Shown here in pieces: positions 32,558-45,699 of a stretch of DNA of 64,000 nt. Source of the stretch: Brasenia schreberi (lineage: Eukaryota > Streptophyta > Magnoliopsida > Nymphaeales > Cabombaceae). Each line of letters begins with the position of its first letter. The stretch's first letter is position 1. The position numbers and the translations under genes are program-made. The DNA lies in assembly GCA_036023115.1 (NCBI GenBank), contig JAYKKT010000089.1, positions 19,463,001 through 19,527,000 of the forward strand, written 5' to 3'. Below the pieces are notes generated by a model, which searched no databases, had not been told where the DNA came from, and saw only the letters and a program-made list of their open reading frames with translations.

Positions 32558-32562
32558 CCACT
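32558..32562. repeat. Left target-site duplication of the solo LTR (CCACT)
   Basis: CCACT before TGTAAACACC; repeated at 35960-35964. Confidence 0.92.
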
Positions 32563-35500
32563 TGTAAACACCCCAAAATCCTACGAATTTCTTAAACAAA
32601 TCTGGTTTTATACAAGCAGCCCCAAAGGGCCATTTTGAGTTTGGAAACCCAGGAGCCTTCCAGACAACCCTGTATATATGTTTTAAACTTCATATTTCAA
32701 AAATATATAATATGGCTTTTGAAAACCTTTTAAAAATACGTTTTGAAACCCCGAAGCGGCTTGGCCCGATCAAAACAGGACCAGGAGAGCTAAGAAGAGC
32801 CCGGAACCGGAGCGCATGTCGAGCCCGGCGCAGCAACTCTTGTATTTGATTCACACCCCCAGGATCTCGAACGTCCAAGACCCTGTTCTTATCAAAATAT
32901 CATTTGAAGTCAACTCCGGAAGGCAGAAACGGAGGCGGACGACCATGTTGGCGAAGACCCAACGAAGACGGAGTACTGATGCTGTCAGACCCCGCACAAA
33001 TCGTCTGTTTCGAACCCAGCTCGAAGGAGTCAGAGTTAAGTTTGGATTGAATCTGGACCATATATATCCAGATCCCAATCCAAACCCATATGTGGACTTG
33101 AATTTGGATTTGGATCCAGAGATCCAATCCAATATCCATATCCATGGCCCACATCACCTTCTCATAAATGGAGGTGGGGCCCACTTGAATTTCACGTGGG
33201 ATCATGGGCATGAGAGAGAGTGGGGATGGAAAATATCAAGAGTGTTGTAATTAAGCTTGACTTGTGTGTCAAGTTTGGGGTTAATCATGTGGGTTAGCCT
33301 AATTGAGTGGGTTTAAGCTTGTAATTAGCCAAAACCTAACCTAGGGCTGCACCAACATGAGGTGGTTAAGGTCTATGGGCCATGCAAAGGGAGCTCCTTC
33401 ACCTAAACCTAACCCAAAACACCTAATCCAAGCCTACCCCCCAATCCACCCCTAATCTGAGCCTAATCACCTAACCCACTTCCCTAATCCCGACCTAATC
33501 CCAACCTAATCACCTAACCCACTTCCCTAATCCTTCCCTAAACCTAGGTTAATTTCCCTAATCCTAGCCTAAACCTAGCCTAATCACCTAACCTAGCTCA
33601 CTAAACCTCACCCTAAAACCCAACCACCTAACCTAGCCCTAAACCCCTAAACCACCCCTAGCCCACAATCTACCCAAACCCCTAGTTTTCAAAATATCTG
33701 GCCCAACCCTTTCCAGCCCACCTTATCTACATACCACCCTACCTAAACCACCTAACCACTACCCCAAGCCTAGCCCTAACCGACCTACCCATCCCTATTT
33801 AAACCCCCCCCCTTGGGGGCGGGTTTTCCAAGCTAGGAGCCCCCACCAATCCCAGCCGTGTCCCCTTCTTCCCCAAGCCCAGCCGGGTCCTCTCCTTCCT
33901 CCACTTCCCCAAGCTCCACCTGCTCCACCTCCTAGCACCACCCGCACCACCACAGCCACCACCATTCCAGCCGAAGCCCCCTCCATCATCATCCTCTTCA
34001 CCCGACCGAACCAGCCGAGCCCCCACATCCGGCTGCTCCTCTTCCAGCCACCGCCTCTCTCCATACGGTTAGTACTCCTTTCTTCGTCTTACCTTCTTCA
34101 CTCCCTCTCCACTCTCAGCCACCTAAACCCTACCACAACACCCTACCACTAGCCATTTCCCCTTTGCTGCCACCCTTCTCACTCAGCCGAACCTAGTCAT
34201 CCTAGCCACCAAGCTACATTCGACCACCCTATAAGACTCCCATTCAGCCTTCCCTTAAACTCCCCTTAGGTCCATATTCCCTAACACTCTATACTCTCCA
34301 TTCGTGACCCTACATATTCACTTAGCCCAGCCCTTTAATCCCCCACATCAAGGCGACACCCACTTGCAGCCGGCCACCTTCGAGGCGCCTATCCCGCGCC
34401 CCACTTGCAGCCGGCCAGCACCCTTGGTCATTCCCCCTCGCGGAGCTCCCGTTTGCAGCCCAAGGCGAAGGCCAAGCCCACGCTCAAGCAAGGACTCTAC
34501 GGACCAGCTACTCGTAAGTGCCTAAACTCGGTCTTTAGTTGTATACTTACTTGAGATTCAATTTGATACGGGGTTGTAATAACGGAGCATAGTCTCTCCC
34601 CGCTTGTAATAACGTGGCTTGGCACACCCACACACGTGCACTCTCTTAGTCGTGCACGATTTTGAACACACACGGGCCTAATCAGCCCCTAATACATAAG
34701 TATATATATTTTCATTTTTGAAGGGTTTTTGCTTAAGTTGGGTGCGTGGTCTTTCAATTCAAGCACTCACACACATTGAGCTTTCGCTCTTATTTGAAAG
34801 ACCCAAGTAAGGGCCGACCTATACTATTTGGGTTTCATTTCATGTCGTGTGAGTAAGTCTTTCAATTCAAGCACTCTCACACACATTGAGCTTTCGCTCT
34901 TATTTGAAAGACCCAAGTAAGGGCCGACCTATACTATTTGGGTTTCATTTCATGTCGTGTGAGTAAGTCTTTCAATTCAAGCACTTTCACACACATTGAG
35001 CCTTCGCTCTTACTCCCAAGACCTTAGTAAAGGCCTTATTGCAGTTATATTTGGGTTTCATTTATGTCGTGTGTGTAGTACTTCAATTCAAGCACTCTCA
35101 CACACATTGAGCCTTCGCTCTTACTCCCAAGACCTTAGTAAAGGCCTTATTGCAGTTATATTTGGGTTTCATTTATGTCGTGTGTGTAGTACTTCAATTC
35201 AAGCACTCTCACACACATTGAGCCTTCGCTCTTACTCCCAAGACCTTAGTCAAGGCCATACTGCAATTTATATTTGGGTTTAATTTCATGTCGTGTGTGT
35301 AAGTCTTTCAATTCCAGCACGCACCCACATTGAGCCTTCGCTCTTATTTTCAAGACCCGAGTAAGGGCTCATATACATAATCTATATACATATCTCCCTT
35401 CGGTTATTTCCCTTCGGTTATTTCCCTTCAGTTATTTCCCTTCAGTATTGTCTTTACATTTCGGGTTTTCCCTTTGGAGTAGCGTGAGTTTGCATTGCAT

Positions 35501-35959
35501 CTACGTCATACCACGAGGTAGGACGCATATTGCATCAAAGCAAGCCCCGCTCGAATTCGCCCACGTAGTGGAGTGTTCATAACACACAAACTAGGTGGCC
35601 CGAAAAGGGATAAAAGAAAAGACTTAGGCACGTGCAAATCCACGTGATCTAAAACATGCAATCGCATTTTAAAGACCCGAAATAGACACCTCGAACCGCT
35701 TCGTAGACTTTCTCTCCAAAAACTCGATTTTTGCAAAGCGTACAGACTGACCCTTGCGCATCGGTGCAAGAAGGTCTGCGACGACAAGAGCTTACTTGCT
35801 AACAGTCGCCACGTTTAGAAGTCAGTATTAAAAATATCTTCGCTAGCTTAGGTAAGCTAGCTGGCACGCCCTATTTGCATACATAGGCCTTAGACACACG
35901 AGAGGATCCGCTCCGAGCCCTGAAAAAGGCAAAGAGGCGGGGATTTTCGTGCGTCTACA
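32563..35959 (+). mobile_element. Solo LTR of the main family (3397 bp)
   Basis: A full LTR from TGTAAACACC to TCTACA, with both TSD copies (CCACT) directly outside and no internal region. This is the product of recombination between the two LTRs of one element. Inside: U3 hairpins (around 33045-33130), CCTAA tract, TATTTAAA at 33796-33803, 110-bp array (anchors 34751, 34859, 34969, 35081, 35192, 35305), 14-bp repeats, U5 hairpin 35842-35861 and decamer 35862-35871. Confidence 0.95.
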
Positions 35960-35964
35960 CCACT
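35960..35964. repeat. Right target-site duplication of the solo LTR (CCACT)
   Basis: Matches 32558-32562. F's U3 continues directly. Confidence 0.92.
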
Positions 35965-37348
35965 GTTACACCTAAGAGGCATCTTTTGGCCTATAAAAGG
36001 AGCCTCAAGGAGGCTGCAAAGGGCATCAACCAACGAGCATCAAGAGGGAACCAGAATACAGGAATATTCAGTCTGAAAATTCAGAGAAATAGAGAGAGAG
36101 AGAGAGAAAGGAAGAGAAGAAGGAGAAAAAGGAAGTTCGGCCTGGTTCCGACGTCCGACGATCGCCCGGCGAAGTTCTCCTACGTCCCCTCTCACTCACA
36201 CAGGTTGGAATTCTTGCACAAATTGGTTTTAATTCATGAGAATCTGAAAAAGCACAGATTCTGGAAATTTGTACATGAATCAAGGCCTTGAGTCCATGTT
36301 CTTCATTTATATCGATATAAACATGCATGATTCCTTCATGAACGGAATTAAAATGCATGTTTAGATGATTTCCATGCATCATTAGGACTGATACAGGTTG
36401 AATTTCGTTCTAGAATCACGTTAGGAACTTTCTGAAATTTTTTGTAAAACTGGTTTCTGAAACTGACTGTGCACATGCGTCTGATCACGGAATTTTTATA
36501 GATAAACGGATAATCCAATTGCTTCGAAATTTTGCATGAATAATCTAGACATATCAGACATTCTTAGATAAAATTTTGAGGAATTTTTATAAACTATTGT
36601 CTAGTCAATTAGCTCTATGAAGTTTATACAAAATCCAGATTGCGTTTTACAGAAACAGAACATTCAGTAACAGACCTCTGTTCTTTTGCCCATATCTCTG
36701 CAACCACTGAGTGAAATTGGATGAAATTTGATTCTTTGAAAACCTAACATCCGTATCTTTCTAACACAATAAATGTTATCGAAATTGGATGAATGAGTGC
36801 TGAGATATTGCTGTTTTTCTGAGATTCTGATTCACAGAAACAGGGCTGTTCTGAATGTTATAACAGTTTCTGATTCTGTATTTAATTCTCAAAAAATAAA
36901 GAACTAAATTATAAAATAAAAATATATTCTGATTCTACACATACGTGTCTCTATTATATAAAAGTTTTAGAATTTTTGGAGAATTAGAAATATTTTTAAA
37001 AATTCAGAGAATAGGCCTCTGAAACTGAACAGGTTCTGCAAATCTAAGAATCTGAAAATTTTCAGAAATCAAGAACCTAAACACAAATCTGAAACTTTGG
37101 AAAATCTGGTTTTTTTTTTCTTTCTCGAATTAACAGATTCAAACAAATTTCAAGCGTCTAGGCTGACCCTTGAGCGTCGGTTCAAGAAGGCCTAAGTCGA
37201 AAAGATCTCACTTGTCCACAATCGTTCTAAGAAGTCAGAAAAACATAATTTGTTAGTTTTAGCAAACTAACTGGCACGCTTGCGCAACCCGACGTAGTTC
37301 GAGGGTTTGATTTTGAATCCCACGATTTGAAATAAAATCACGTCTACA
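35965..37348 (+). repeat. Element F 3' LTR, promoter-R-U5 portion
   Basis: Resumes with GTTACACCTAAG and a TATA box. The 3' end matches the U5 block of the main family: GCTGACCCTTGAGCGTCGG, hairpin 37170-37187, hairpin 37253-37272, TGGCACGC at 37273-37280, and TCTACA at 37343-37348. There is no 110-bp array. 36400-37140 is A/T-rich and holds nothing I recognise. Confidence 0.8.
35992..35998 (+). promoter_or_regulatory. TATA box, element F LTR
   Basis: GGCCTATAAAAGGAGCC is a strong consensus TATA box, 33 bp from the end of the solo LTR that split this promoter. A (GA)n run follows at about 36090. Confidence 0.7.
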
Positions 37349-37679
37349 CCTATTTCCAAAGCCCCTGGACAGAAAGCCATATGAGCACAATATGGACGAC
37401 AGCAAGTTCCAGGACCACGATTTGTACTCAACCTTTTCAAAAAACAAAAAATCATGGAACATGTTGTTGAACATGGACTACACGCCCTACAAGAGTCTAG
37501 GGGCACAGAACCAGGGTATCCTAGAGCCCATCCTTCCTAGGGCCAATCCAAGCCGATATGGGATCGGCTATACTCCCCGAATACCGCAAGAGCCACCCCC
37601 TGTGACCACTTGGGTCAAGGGTGCCCTGGAAATTGTCTTAGAAGAGACCTACGATTTAGATCTCCTATTCCAAGTCTAA
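37349..37679 (+). pseudogene. gag-pro: Element C gag-pro, C-terminal fragment
   Basis: The frame from 37350 reads LFPKPLDRKPYEHNMDDS, then the G-patch-like MDYTPYKSLGAQNQG...GIGYTP, to TAA at 37677-37679. The MGY of other copies is MDY here. Everything upstream was separated by F's insertion and is out of the window. Confidence 0.9.
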
Positions 37680-37791
37680 TCCATAGTGTTTTCTCTTTGT
37701 AGGTATAACGGAAGATCCCTTTTATAAAAATACAAAAACATTTGGAAAACTTAAAATCAAAAAAATTGAAAAGGAAGAAAAACCAAAAACA

Positions 37792-40700
37792 ATGGAAAAA
37801 CAAAAACTCGAAAATAGAGTGCTTTGTATAGTTCCCAAAGTTCTTGTTTTACAAAAACCCAAAAAAATCGAAAATTTGGAAAATACCAAAAAGATTTTGT
37901 ATATAGCTGCGCCTGGTAGGACTTTGGCAAAAGAAAAGGATTTCGAAAGAAACGTCGTCTGCATAGCCAGACCAAAAATTTCGAAATCACTTGAAAATCC
38001 AAGTACAAAACTAGGTCCTTTTGAAAATCACGCATCAAATTCCCTCTGGTCTATAGCCCACGAGAATGATCGAAGCCCTTAAGTGGATCCCCTTGAGGAA
38101 GATCCCACTTCTGAGCTCCCAGAATTTCATAAAATTCTCGATTTTGAGAAACCTTCCCAATCAGTAGGAGGAGATTTCATAGAGGTGAACCTAGGGGATG
38201 ATTCCAATCCCAAATCCATCAAAATAGGCGCATGTCTGCATGAACCTGAAAGATTAGCATGCATTGCATTTCTACAAACCTATTTAGATGTGTTTGCATG
38301 GACGTCTGAAGACATGCTGGGCATAGACCCCAGCATTGTCGAACATCGTCTTCCCTTAGATGCGAATGTAAAACCCATAAAGCAGAAGCTTAGGAAAATA
38401 CACCCGAATGTACACATGCAAGTCAAAGAGGGTTTAGAAGATCTGTTAAAAGCCGGATTTATAAAACCCATTGCGTATTCTGATTGGTTGTCAAACATCG
38501 TTGTAGTTCGAAAAACCAATGGGAAAATTCGAATATGCATCGATTTCAGAAACCTGAATAAAGCCACTCCAAAGGATAATTATCCTTTACCAAACATAGA
38601 TTTGATAGTCGATAGTACTGCAAATCATGAAATGTTTTCGTTTATGGATGGCTATTCAGGCTATAATCAAATTAAACTAAGTCCACGAGATCAGGGTAAG
38701 ACCGCCTTCACAACCCCATGGGGCACGTACTGCTATACAGTCATGCCCTTTGGTTTGAAAAATGCCGGCGCAACATACCAACGAGCCAGGACCACGATCT
38801 TCCATGATCAAATTCATGAGCTCGTAGAAGTGTATGTAGATGATCTCTTGGCGAAATCCAAAACCCGATGCACCCATATCGAATGTTTATAAAAGATTTT
38901 CGAAAGGCTTAGGCTTTACAAAGTAAAGCTAAACCCTCAAAAATGTGTATTCGGGGTAGAGTCAGGGAAGCTTCTGGGCTTTATGGTGAGCCAATGGGGT
39001 ATAGAAGTCGACCCCTCTAAGTGTCGAGCCATCATAGACATGGCTCCGCCCTCCAATCTCACCCAAATCCGTAGCCTCCAGGGTCGTTTCCAATCCGTTC
39101 GCCGATTCATATCGAATCTGGCGACTAGATGCGAACCCTTCAACAAACTGTTGAGGAAGGGCATGAAATTCTTATGGGATGACGAATGCCAGAAGGCCTT
39201 CGAGAGACTAAAGGCATACTTGGTTAATCCCCCCGTTTTGAATCCTTCAAAGCAAGGAAAACCGCTTTTACTTTACATTTCCGTACATGCGAATGCTTTG
39301 GGAGCCCTATTGGCTCAATACGAGGATGACACCCATAAGGAGTATGCCATCTACTATATTTCGAAAACTCTCTTGGCTTATGAACTAAATTACCAAGCCA
39401 TGGAGAAGACGTGCTTGGCCCTAGTCTGGGCCTGCCAGAAATTCAGACACTATTTCCTAAATCACGAGATCTGGATAGTGTCCAAGCTTGATCCAATCAA
39501 GCACTTGTTCGAAAAACCCATTCTCACGGGTAGATTGGGCAAATGGCAACTCCTTCTAATGGAGTATGACCTGAAATACCATCACCAAATCTCCATTAAG
39601 GGGCAAGCCCTGGCAGATTACGTGGTTGAGTTCCCCTTAGAGGACACATATCCCACACTTGCTGAAATGCCTGATGAAGGCATATTACAAAACCATTTCC
39701 AAAACCACATTTTGGCAAACTCTTTCGAAAACCAAGTGTGGAAGATGCACTTCGATGGGGCACGAAACCAACGAGGGGCTGGCGCTGGGGTCAACCTCAC
39801 CTCCCCTGAAAAGGGCAAGATTCCTATAGCAGTCTGCCTAGATTTCGAATGTTCCAACAACGTAGTTGAGTATGAAGCACTCATACAAGGCTTAAGGATT
39901 TCGAAAACTCTAGGGGCATCATGCATCGAGGTCTTTGGAGATTCACTCCTTGACATAAACCAGGTTTTGAAAATTTGGCAAGTACGTAATGAAAAACTAC
40001 TTCCATATCACGAGTTGGCCACTCGATTGGTCCAGTCCTTCCAATCGTGTAAACTCACACACGTAGGAAGAGAGGACAATGGCATCGCCGATGCCCTTTG
40101 CTCCTTGGGTTCAGCCCTAAAGGTCGATCCCATTTCAGGGACCAGATCTTTAGAAATCTGGCATGCGCCCAACCCATCCACACACGATCTGGATATTTGC
40201 CAAAATAACCCAGAGTCTATTGAAAAACCCTGGTTTTATGACATCAAACAATTTTTAGAAAATGGGGGATTCGCCGAGGATGCCACATCCAAAGATAAGG
40301 CATTCATCCGTAAGATTTCGACCCGATACACCATTCTGGGTGGGGTTTTGTACAAAAAAAGTTTTACCGGCATCCTGCTTAGGTGTATCGATCTAGAGGA
40401 GGCTAGGATAGTGATGCATGAATTCCACGATGGAGAATGTGGAGGTCATGTTAATGCCAATATGATGGCAATGAAAATACTTAGAGGGGGCTATTTTTGG
40501 TCCACCCTGAAAAGGGATTGTCACGATCATGTTAGGAAGTGTCATCCATGTCAAGTGCATGGGCACGCCATTCATATACCATCATCTGCATTGCATTCCG
40601 TGGTCAGCCCTTGGCCATTTACCATGTGGGCATTTGACATCGTAGGCCCAATATTTCCAAAAGCCTCGAATGGGCATCACTTTATTTTAGTAGCCACGGA

Positions 40701-41478
40701 GTATTTCTCCAAGTGGGTGGAAGCCACTTCCCTAACCAACGTGCTGGGGCAACATGTGGTGGCTTTCATCCGGAGGAATATCTTGGCTCGATTTGGGGTT
40801 CCACGAGACCTTGTGTTTGATAATGGCACCCCATTCAAAAATGAGCGGATGATTAAGTTGTGCAACACGTATGGCATAACTCACCACTTCTCTTCGCCCT
40901 ACTACCCTCAAGGCAACGGCCAAGCCGAGGCCACCAACAAGACTCTCATTAGCATAATTGAGAAAACCTTAGAGAAGGGTAGGACGTGGCACGAGAAGCT
41001 GGATGAAGCCTTATGGGCTTATAGGACTTCCATCCGGACTCCCACGAATGCCACACCATTCGAATTGGTCTATGGCACAAACGCCATTCTTCCCATTCAT
41101 ACTCAACTGCATTCATTTCATACATCCATTGCACTCGACCTCCCCCTAGAGACTCTTCAGCATACTAGGATGGCCGAACTAGATTTGCTAGATGAGAGGC
41201 GACTCCTTGCCATGGATCATGCTCGTGCATACCGACAAAGGATAGCCCGACATTATAGCAAACACATGAGACCTCGCCACTTTGAAGTGGGAGATCTAGT
41301 CTTAAAAATCATCCACTATCATGGCCCACATCCCCTTGGAAAGTGGCGCCCCAAGTGGGATGGACCCTATGTTGTACGAGCAACCACCACGAACAATTCG
41401 TATTGGTTGATCGATGTAGAAGGTAGGAATTTAACAGATCCTATCAATATTCAATACTTAAAGAAGTATCATGTGTAG
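37792..41478 (+). pseudogene. pol: Element C pol, full length with two nonsense codons
   Basis: Exactly 1228 codons plus stop with no indel, the length deduced for an undamaged pol. Two in-frame stops break it: TAA at 38080-38082 (codon 97; others have GAA) and TAA at 38890-38892 (codon 367; others have CAA), just past the RT YVDD motif. Domains as in D. RT has RARTTIF where others have RAMNTIF, and the aRNase H stretch has SNNVVEYEAL. The integrase HHCC and DDE residues are visible (FDIVGP, FDNGTPF, QGNGQAE). Confidence 0.95.
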
Positions 41479-42604
41479 GATTTGGATTAAATTCCAGTTT
41501 TCAAAAATTTTAGGGATAGCTGCCCTGAGACCTAAGAATAAGGTGCAAAGGCAAAATCGTGTGACCCTGAGTAAGAGAATTCGCACTTGTGAAAGAGTGG
41601 AGTCTTCAAAATCGTGGTTACATTTCAAAATCCTTCTTCTTACAAAGAAAGGCCTAGTTCAACATAGCAAGATACTTGCAAGTAGTACGTGCTATTTCTA
41701 AATAGGCTGATCTGGAATGGATCGAGTGTGAGCTTGGGATAAGTCCTCCCCTCTTCTCTTCTACTTCCAAAAGGAAAACAAAGGCCCAAATAAAGGGAGT
41801 TTCTCATCCAAAGTATTTTTCCAAAAGAAAGAAACCAGAATTTAAAAAGAAAAATCGATTCTCTTATGAAAAAGAGGGATTAAAGAAAAAATACTCCCAA
41901 AGGGAGACCCTCTACGAAAAAAAGGAAAAAGAGGCCAAAAAGCTCAAAAAGAGCAGTTTTCCACCTTCTGTGCCTTAAACCACGGGACGCTTCAGAAGGG
42001 ACCGTGGTATCTCTTCCCCATCCCTAGCTTATCCCAAGCTAAAGCATGATTCATTTTGAGGAATCCTAAAGTAAAAATAGGATTTACTTACTTGAATTTC
42101 ATCTTGTTTAAGAATTCGACGTTTCGAGTAAGACGTAGGAATTTGAAATGTAGCTTGTTTTCTTATAAAACCTCCGCTAGATAAGCGAGTGTTAAGACTC
42201 AAACAAGGGCAAACACGAAGAGCTCGAGATCCTTAGGATCTAGACTCAAGACAGTTGTCCCTTTTGTAAATAGTTTTGTAAATAAGTTTTAAAAGTCGAA
42301 CATCGAACAGCATAGGATTTGCTCACTAGTCGCAACAGGCCTTGTAAGTCTCAAGAGTTCGACCATATCTGGTCTCTGGGAGGTCGCCACTCTTGGCACC
42401 ACACCCATGTCATGCATCTGCATTCCACGCATGGTACTTGCAAAAACATGATCCCATTTTAGGACTAGAGTCTATTCAACATATCCCTTTGGTGTGATAT
42501 CTCCTCCTACTAGGGTTTTAAAACTGAGATTTTGCTAAAGATTGGGACGATCTCATATTCTTCGTGGTTAGTTCTTGGGAGACATTGAAAGGGGTGTTTG
42601 TCAT
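41479..42604 (+). other. Element C 3' UTR
   Basis: Colinear with B's 3' UTR. Only short unsupported open frames. The PPT hairpin follows at 42605-42642 and the purine tract reaches 42651. Confidence 0.8.
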
Positions 42605-42651
42605 CTTTGCCCTTATCCAAATCAATTTGGAAAAGGCCAAAGAGGGGCATC

Positions 42652-45600
42652 TGTAAACACCCCGAAATCTCATGAACTTCTCAAACAAACCTGGTTTTGT
42701 AAAAGCAGCCCCAAAGGGCCATTTTGAGTCTGGAAACCCAGGAGCCTTCCATTTAACCCTATACATATGTTTTAAACTTTATATATTTCAAAAATGTATA
42801 AGATGGCTTTAAAAACCTTTTAAAACACTTTTTTGAAACCCCGAAGCAACTTGGCCTAATCCAGACAGGACCAAAAGAGCTAAAGAGAGCCCGGAACCGG
42901 AGCACATGTCGAGCCTGGCACAACAACTCTCACATTGAATCCACCCCCAGGATCTCGAACGTCTAAGACCCTGTTATCATCAAAACATCACTTGAAGTCA
43001 TCTCCGGAAGGCGAAAACAGAAGCGGACGATCATGTTGGCGAAGACCCAACGCAGACGGAGTACTGATGCTGTCAGACCCCGCACAAACCGTTCATTTCG
43101 AACACAGCTTGAAGGAGTCAGAATTCAGTTTGGATCGGATCTGGACCATATATATCCAGATCCCAATCCAAACCCATGTGTGGACTTGGATTTGGATTTG
43201 GATCCAGAGATCCAATCCAATATCCATATCCATGGCCCACATCACCTTCTCATAAATGGAGGTGGGGCCCACTTGAATTTCACGTGGGATTATGGGCATG
43301 AGAGAGAGAGTGGGGGAGGATAAGATTAGAGTGTGTTGTAATTAAGCTTGACTTGTGTGTCAAGTTTGGGGTTAATCATGTGGGTTAGCCTAATTGGCAT
43401 GGGTTTAAGCTTGTATTAGCCAAAACCTAACCTAGGGCTGCACCAACATGAGGTAATCAAGGTCTATGGGTCATGCAAAGGGAGCTCCTTAATCTAATCC
43501 TAACCAAAAACACCTAATCCTAGCCTTTTACCCTAATCCTGTCCTAATCCTAGCCTAATCACCTAACCCACTTCCCTAATCCCGGCCTAATCCCAACCTA
43601 ATCACCAAACCCACTTCCCTAATCCTTCCCTAAACCTAGGTTAATTTCCCTAAACCTAACCTAATCCTAGCCTAATCACCTAACCCACCTCACTAAACCT
43701 CACCCCAAAACCAACCCACCTAGCTAAACCCTAAACCTCTAAACCACCCCACCTAAACCTAGCACACAATCTACCCAAAACCCCTTGTATGAAAATATCT
43801 GGCCCCTCCCCAAAACCAGCCCACCTTACCACCACACTACCAACCCTAGACCACCTTACCACCTTCCTAATACCACCCCCAACCGACCTCTTCAGCCCTA
43901 TAAAACCCCCCCCCCAAGGGGTGGGTTTTTTTTTTTAAAAAAAAAGAAGCTCCCTTCCCATCCGATTCCAGCCCAGCCGACTCCATCCCCCATTGCCAAC
44001 CGGACCTCCACCTTGCTCCACCTGCTCCACCACACCCCAGTCGGCCAACCACCTGTCGCCACCACTTCCTTCGGCCGAACCATCCACCTCACCTGCCCGG
44101 CTGCTCCTCTTCCATCCACCGCCTTCCATCACCATCGGTTAGTACCCCATCCTTCACTCCACCTCTTCTTCGCTCCCCCTCCACTCCCAGCCACCTACAC
44201 CACCACCACATCACCCTAACAACAGCCGCCCTCCATCCTACCCATTCGGCCAAACCTCAGCCACTCCAACCACCTGCCATTACCTAGACACCCTAGCTAC
44301 ACCCGGCCACTCCACTTAACTCCCTAAGACCTACCCATATCACCTCACCACAGCCGGCCACTACCATACCCCACACCCTAGCTAGCTCCCTTCCCATCTA
44401 CAACAGCCCTAGCTACCTTAGCAACCACCACCACCGAGTCTCCCTTAGTCGGCCACTCCAACCGACTGTCACATACCCATTCGGCCAGCCACCCGCCAGC
44501 CACATACCTCCCTTAGACACTCCCTTAGGCTCCCATTTAGTGTCACATTTCCTAACACTACACCCTCCCTTAGTGACCCTACTGAGTCACTTTAGCCCAA
44601 CGCACAAAGCCAACCCATTCCTAGCAGTCGGCCATCTTCAAGGCACCCCTTCCACGCACCATTTCCATCCGGCCAGCAGCCCCCTTTGCCGTTCAACTTC
44701 GCGGAGCTCCCTCTTGCAACCCAAGGCGAAGGCCAAGCCCACGCTCAAGCAAGGCATCTTCGGACCAGCTATAAGTAAGTGCTTGACTCGGTCCTTAATT
44801 GTATACTTGCTTAAAATTTAATTCGATGCGGGGTTGTAATAACGGAGCATAGTATCCCCCCGCTAGTAATAACGTGGCTTGGCAGACCCACACACACGTG
44901 CACTCTCTTAGTCGTGCACGATTTTGAACACACACGGGCCTAATCAGCCCCTAAGATATAAATATATATACTTTAACTTGCGTAGGGTTTTACTTAAATT
45001 GGGTGTGTTGTCTTTCAATTCAAGCACTCACACACATTGAGCCTTCGCTCTTATTTGCAAGACCCAAGTAAGGGCCCATATATACCTTATATACATATCT
45101 CCCTTCGGCATTTACATTACAAGTCATTTCCCTTCTGTCATTTCCCTTCAGTTATTTCCCTTCGGTTATTTCCCTTCAGCATTGTCTTTACATTCGGGTT
45201 TTCCCTTTGGAGTAGCGTGAGTTTGCATTGCATCTACGCCATACTACGAGGTAGGACGCATATTGCATCAAAGCAAGCCCCGTACTCTCACTCAAATTCG
45301 CCCATGTAGTGGAGTGTTCATAACACACACCTAGGTGGCCCATAAAGGGATAAAAAGAAAGACTTAGGCATGTGCAAATCCACGTGATCTAAAATCTGCA
45401 ATCGCTTTAAAAAGACCCGAATCAAAACACCTCGAACCGCTCTCATAGGCTTTTCCTACCCTAAACTCGATTTTTAAAGCGTACAGACTGACCCTTGCGC
45501 ATCGGTGTAAGAAGGTTTGCGACGACAAGAGCTCACTTGCTCACAGTCGCCACGTTAGAAGTCAGGTTAAAATATATCTTCGCTAGCTTAGGTAAGCTAG

Positions 45601-45699
45601 CTGGCACGCCCTGTTTATACAAATAGGACTTAGACACACGAAAGGATCCACTCCAGGCCCCCAGAAGCTAAGGGAGGTGGGGATTTTCCTGCGTCTACA
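42652..45699 (+). repeat. Element C 3' LTR (3048 bp)
   Basis: TGTAAACACC to TCTACA. TATAAAA at 43899-43905, then C and T/A homopolymers. Only one unit of the 110-bp repeat (anchor 45011), which accounts for most of the shorter length. 14-bp repeats at about 45124-45180; U5 hairpin 45582-45601 and decamer 45602-45611. Following GATAG (45700-45704) is the expected TSD; its partner is outside the window. Confidence 0.9.

Larger units (their letters stand above)
30467..32562 (+). repeat. Element F 3' LTR, U3 portion
   Basis: Begins TATAGACACC (compare TGTAAACACC; the TG end has become TA) directly after the purine tract. U3 is about 2.1 kb, against about 1.2 kb in the main family, and the excess matches the stretch carrying captured gene fragments (about 31000-31930). 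32060-32560 is rich in CAGCA-type motifs. It is cut at 32562 by the solo LTR. Confidence 0.78.
26906..37348 (+). mobile_element. Element F: older, divergent Tat-like retrotransposon, internally deleted
   Basis: It holds the gag C-terminus/protease, the start of pol, a large internal deletion, the pol end, a 3' UTR, a polypurine tract and a 3' LTR (30467-32562 plus 35965-37348, about 3.5 kb). Its left part is beyond the window. The protein is clearly homologous to, but well diverged from, A-D. It ends TCTACA at 37348, and C's gag resumes directly, with CCTAT as the probable TSD, so F lies in C. Confidence 0.85.
37349..45699 (+). mobile_element. Element C: Ty3/gypsy (Tat-like) retrotransposon, outermost in the left nest
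   Basis: Resumes in the gag-pro C-terminus after F's insertion, then pol, 3' UTR and 3' LTR. Its 5' half lies left of the window. Its LTR differs more from the others (one array unit, TATAAAA box, poly-T/poly-A stretch at 43926-43945). The DNA after 45699 is not an element in this window. Confidence 0.9.

Noticed and set aside
43785..44219. 144-codon open frame in C's LTR (Pro/Thr-rich)
   Set aside because: Crosses the TATA box and homopolymer tracts. It is not conserved in other LTRs and is low-complexity.
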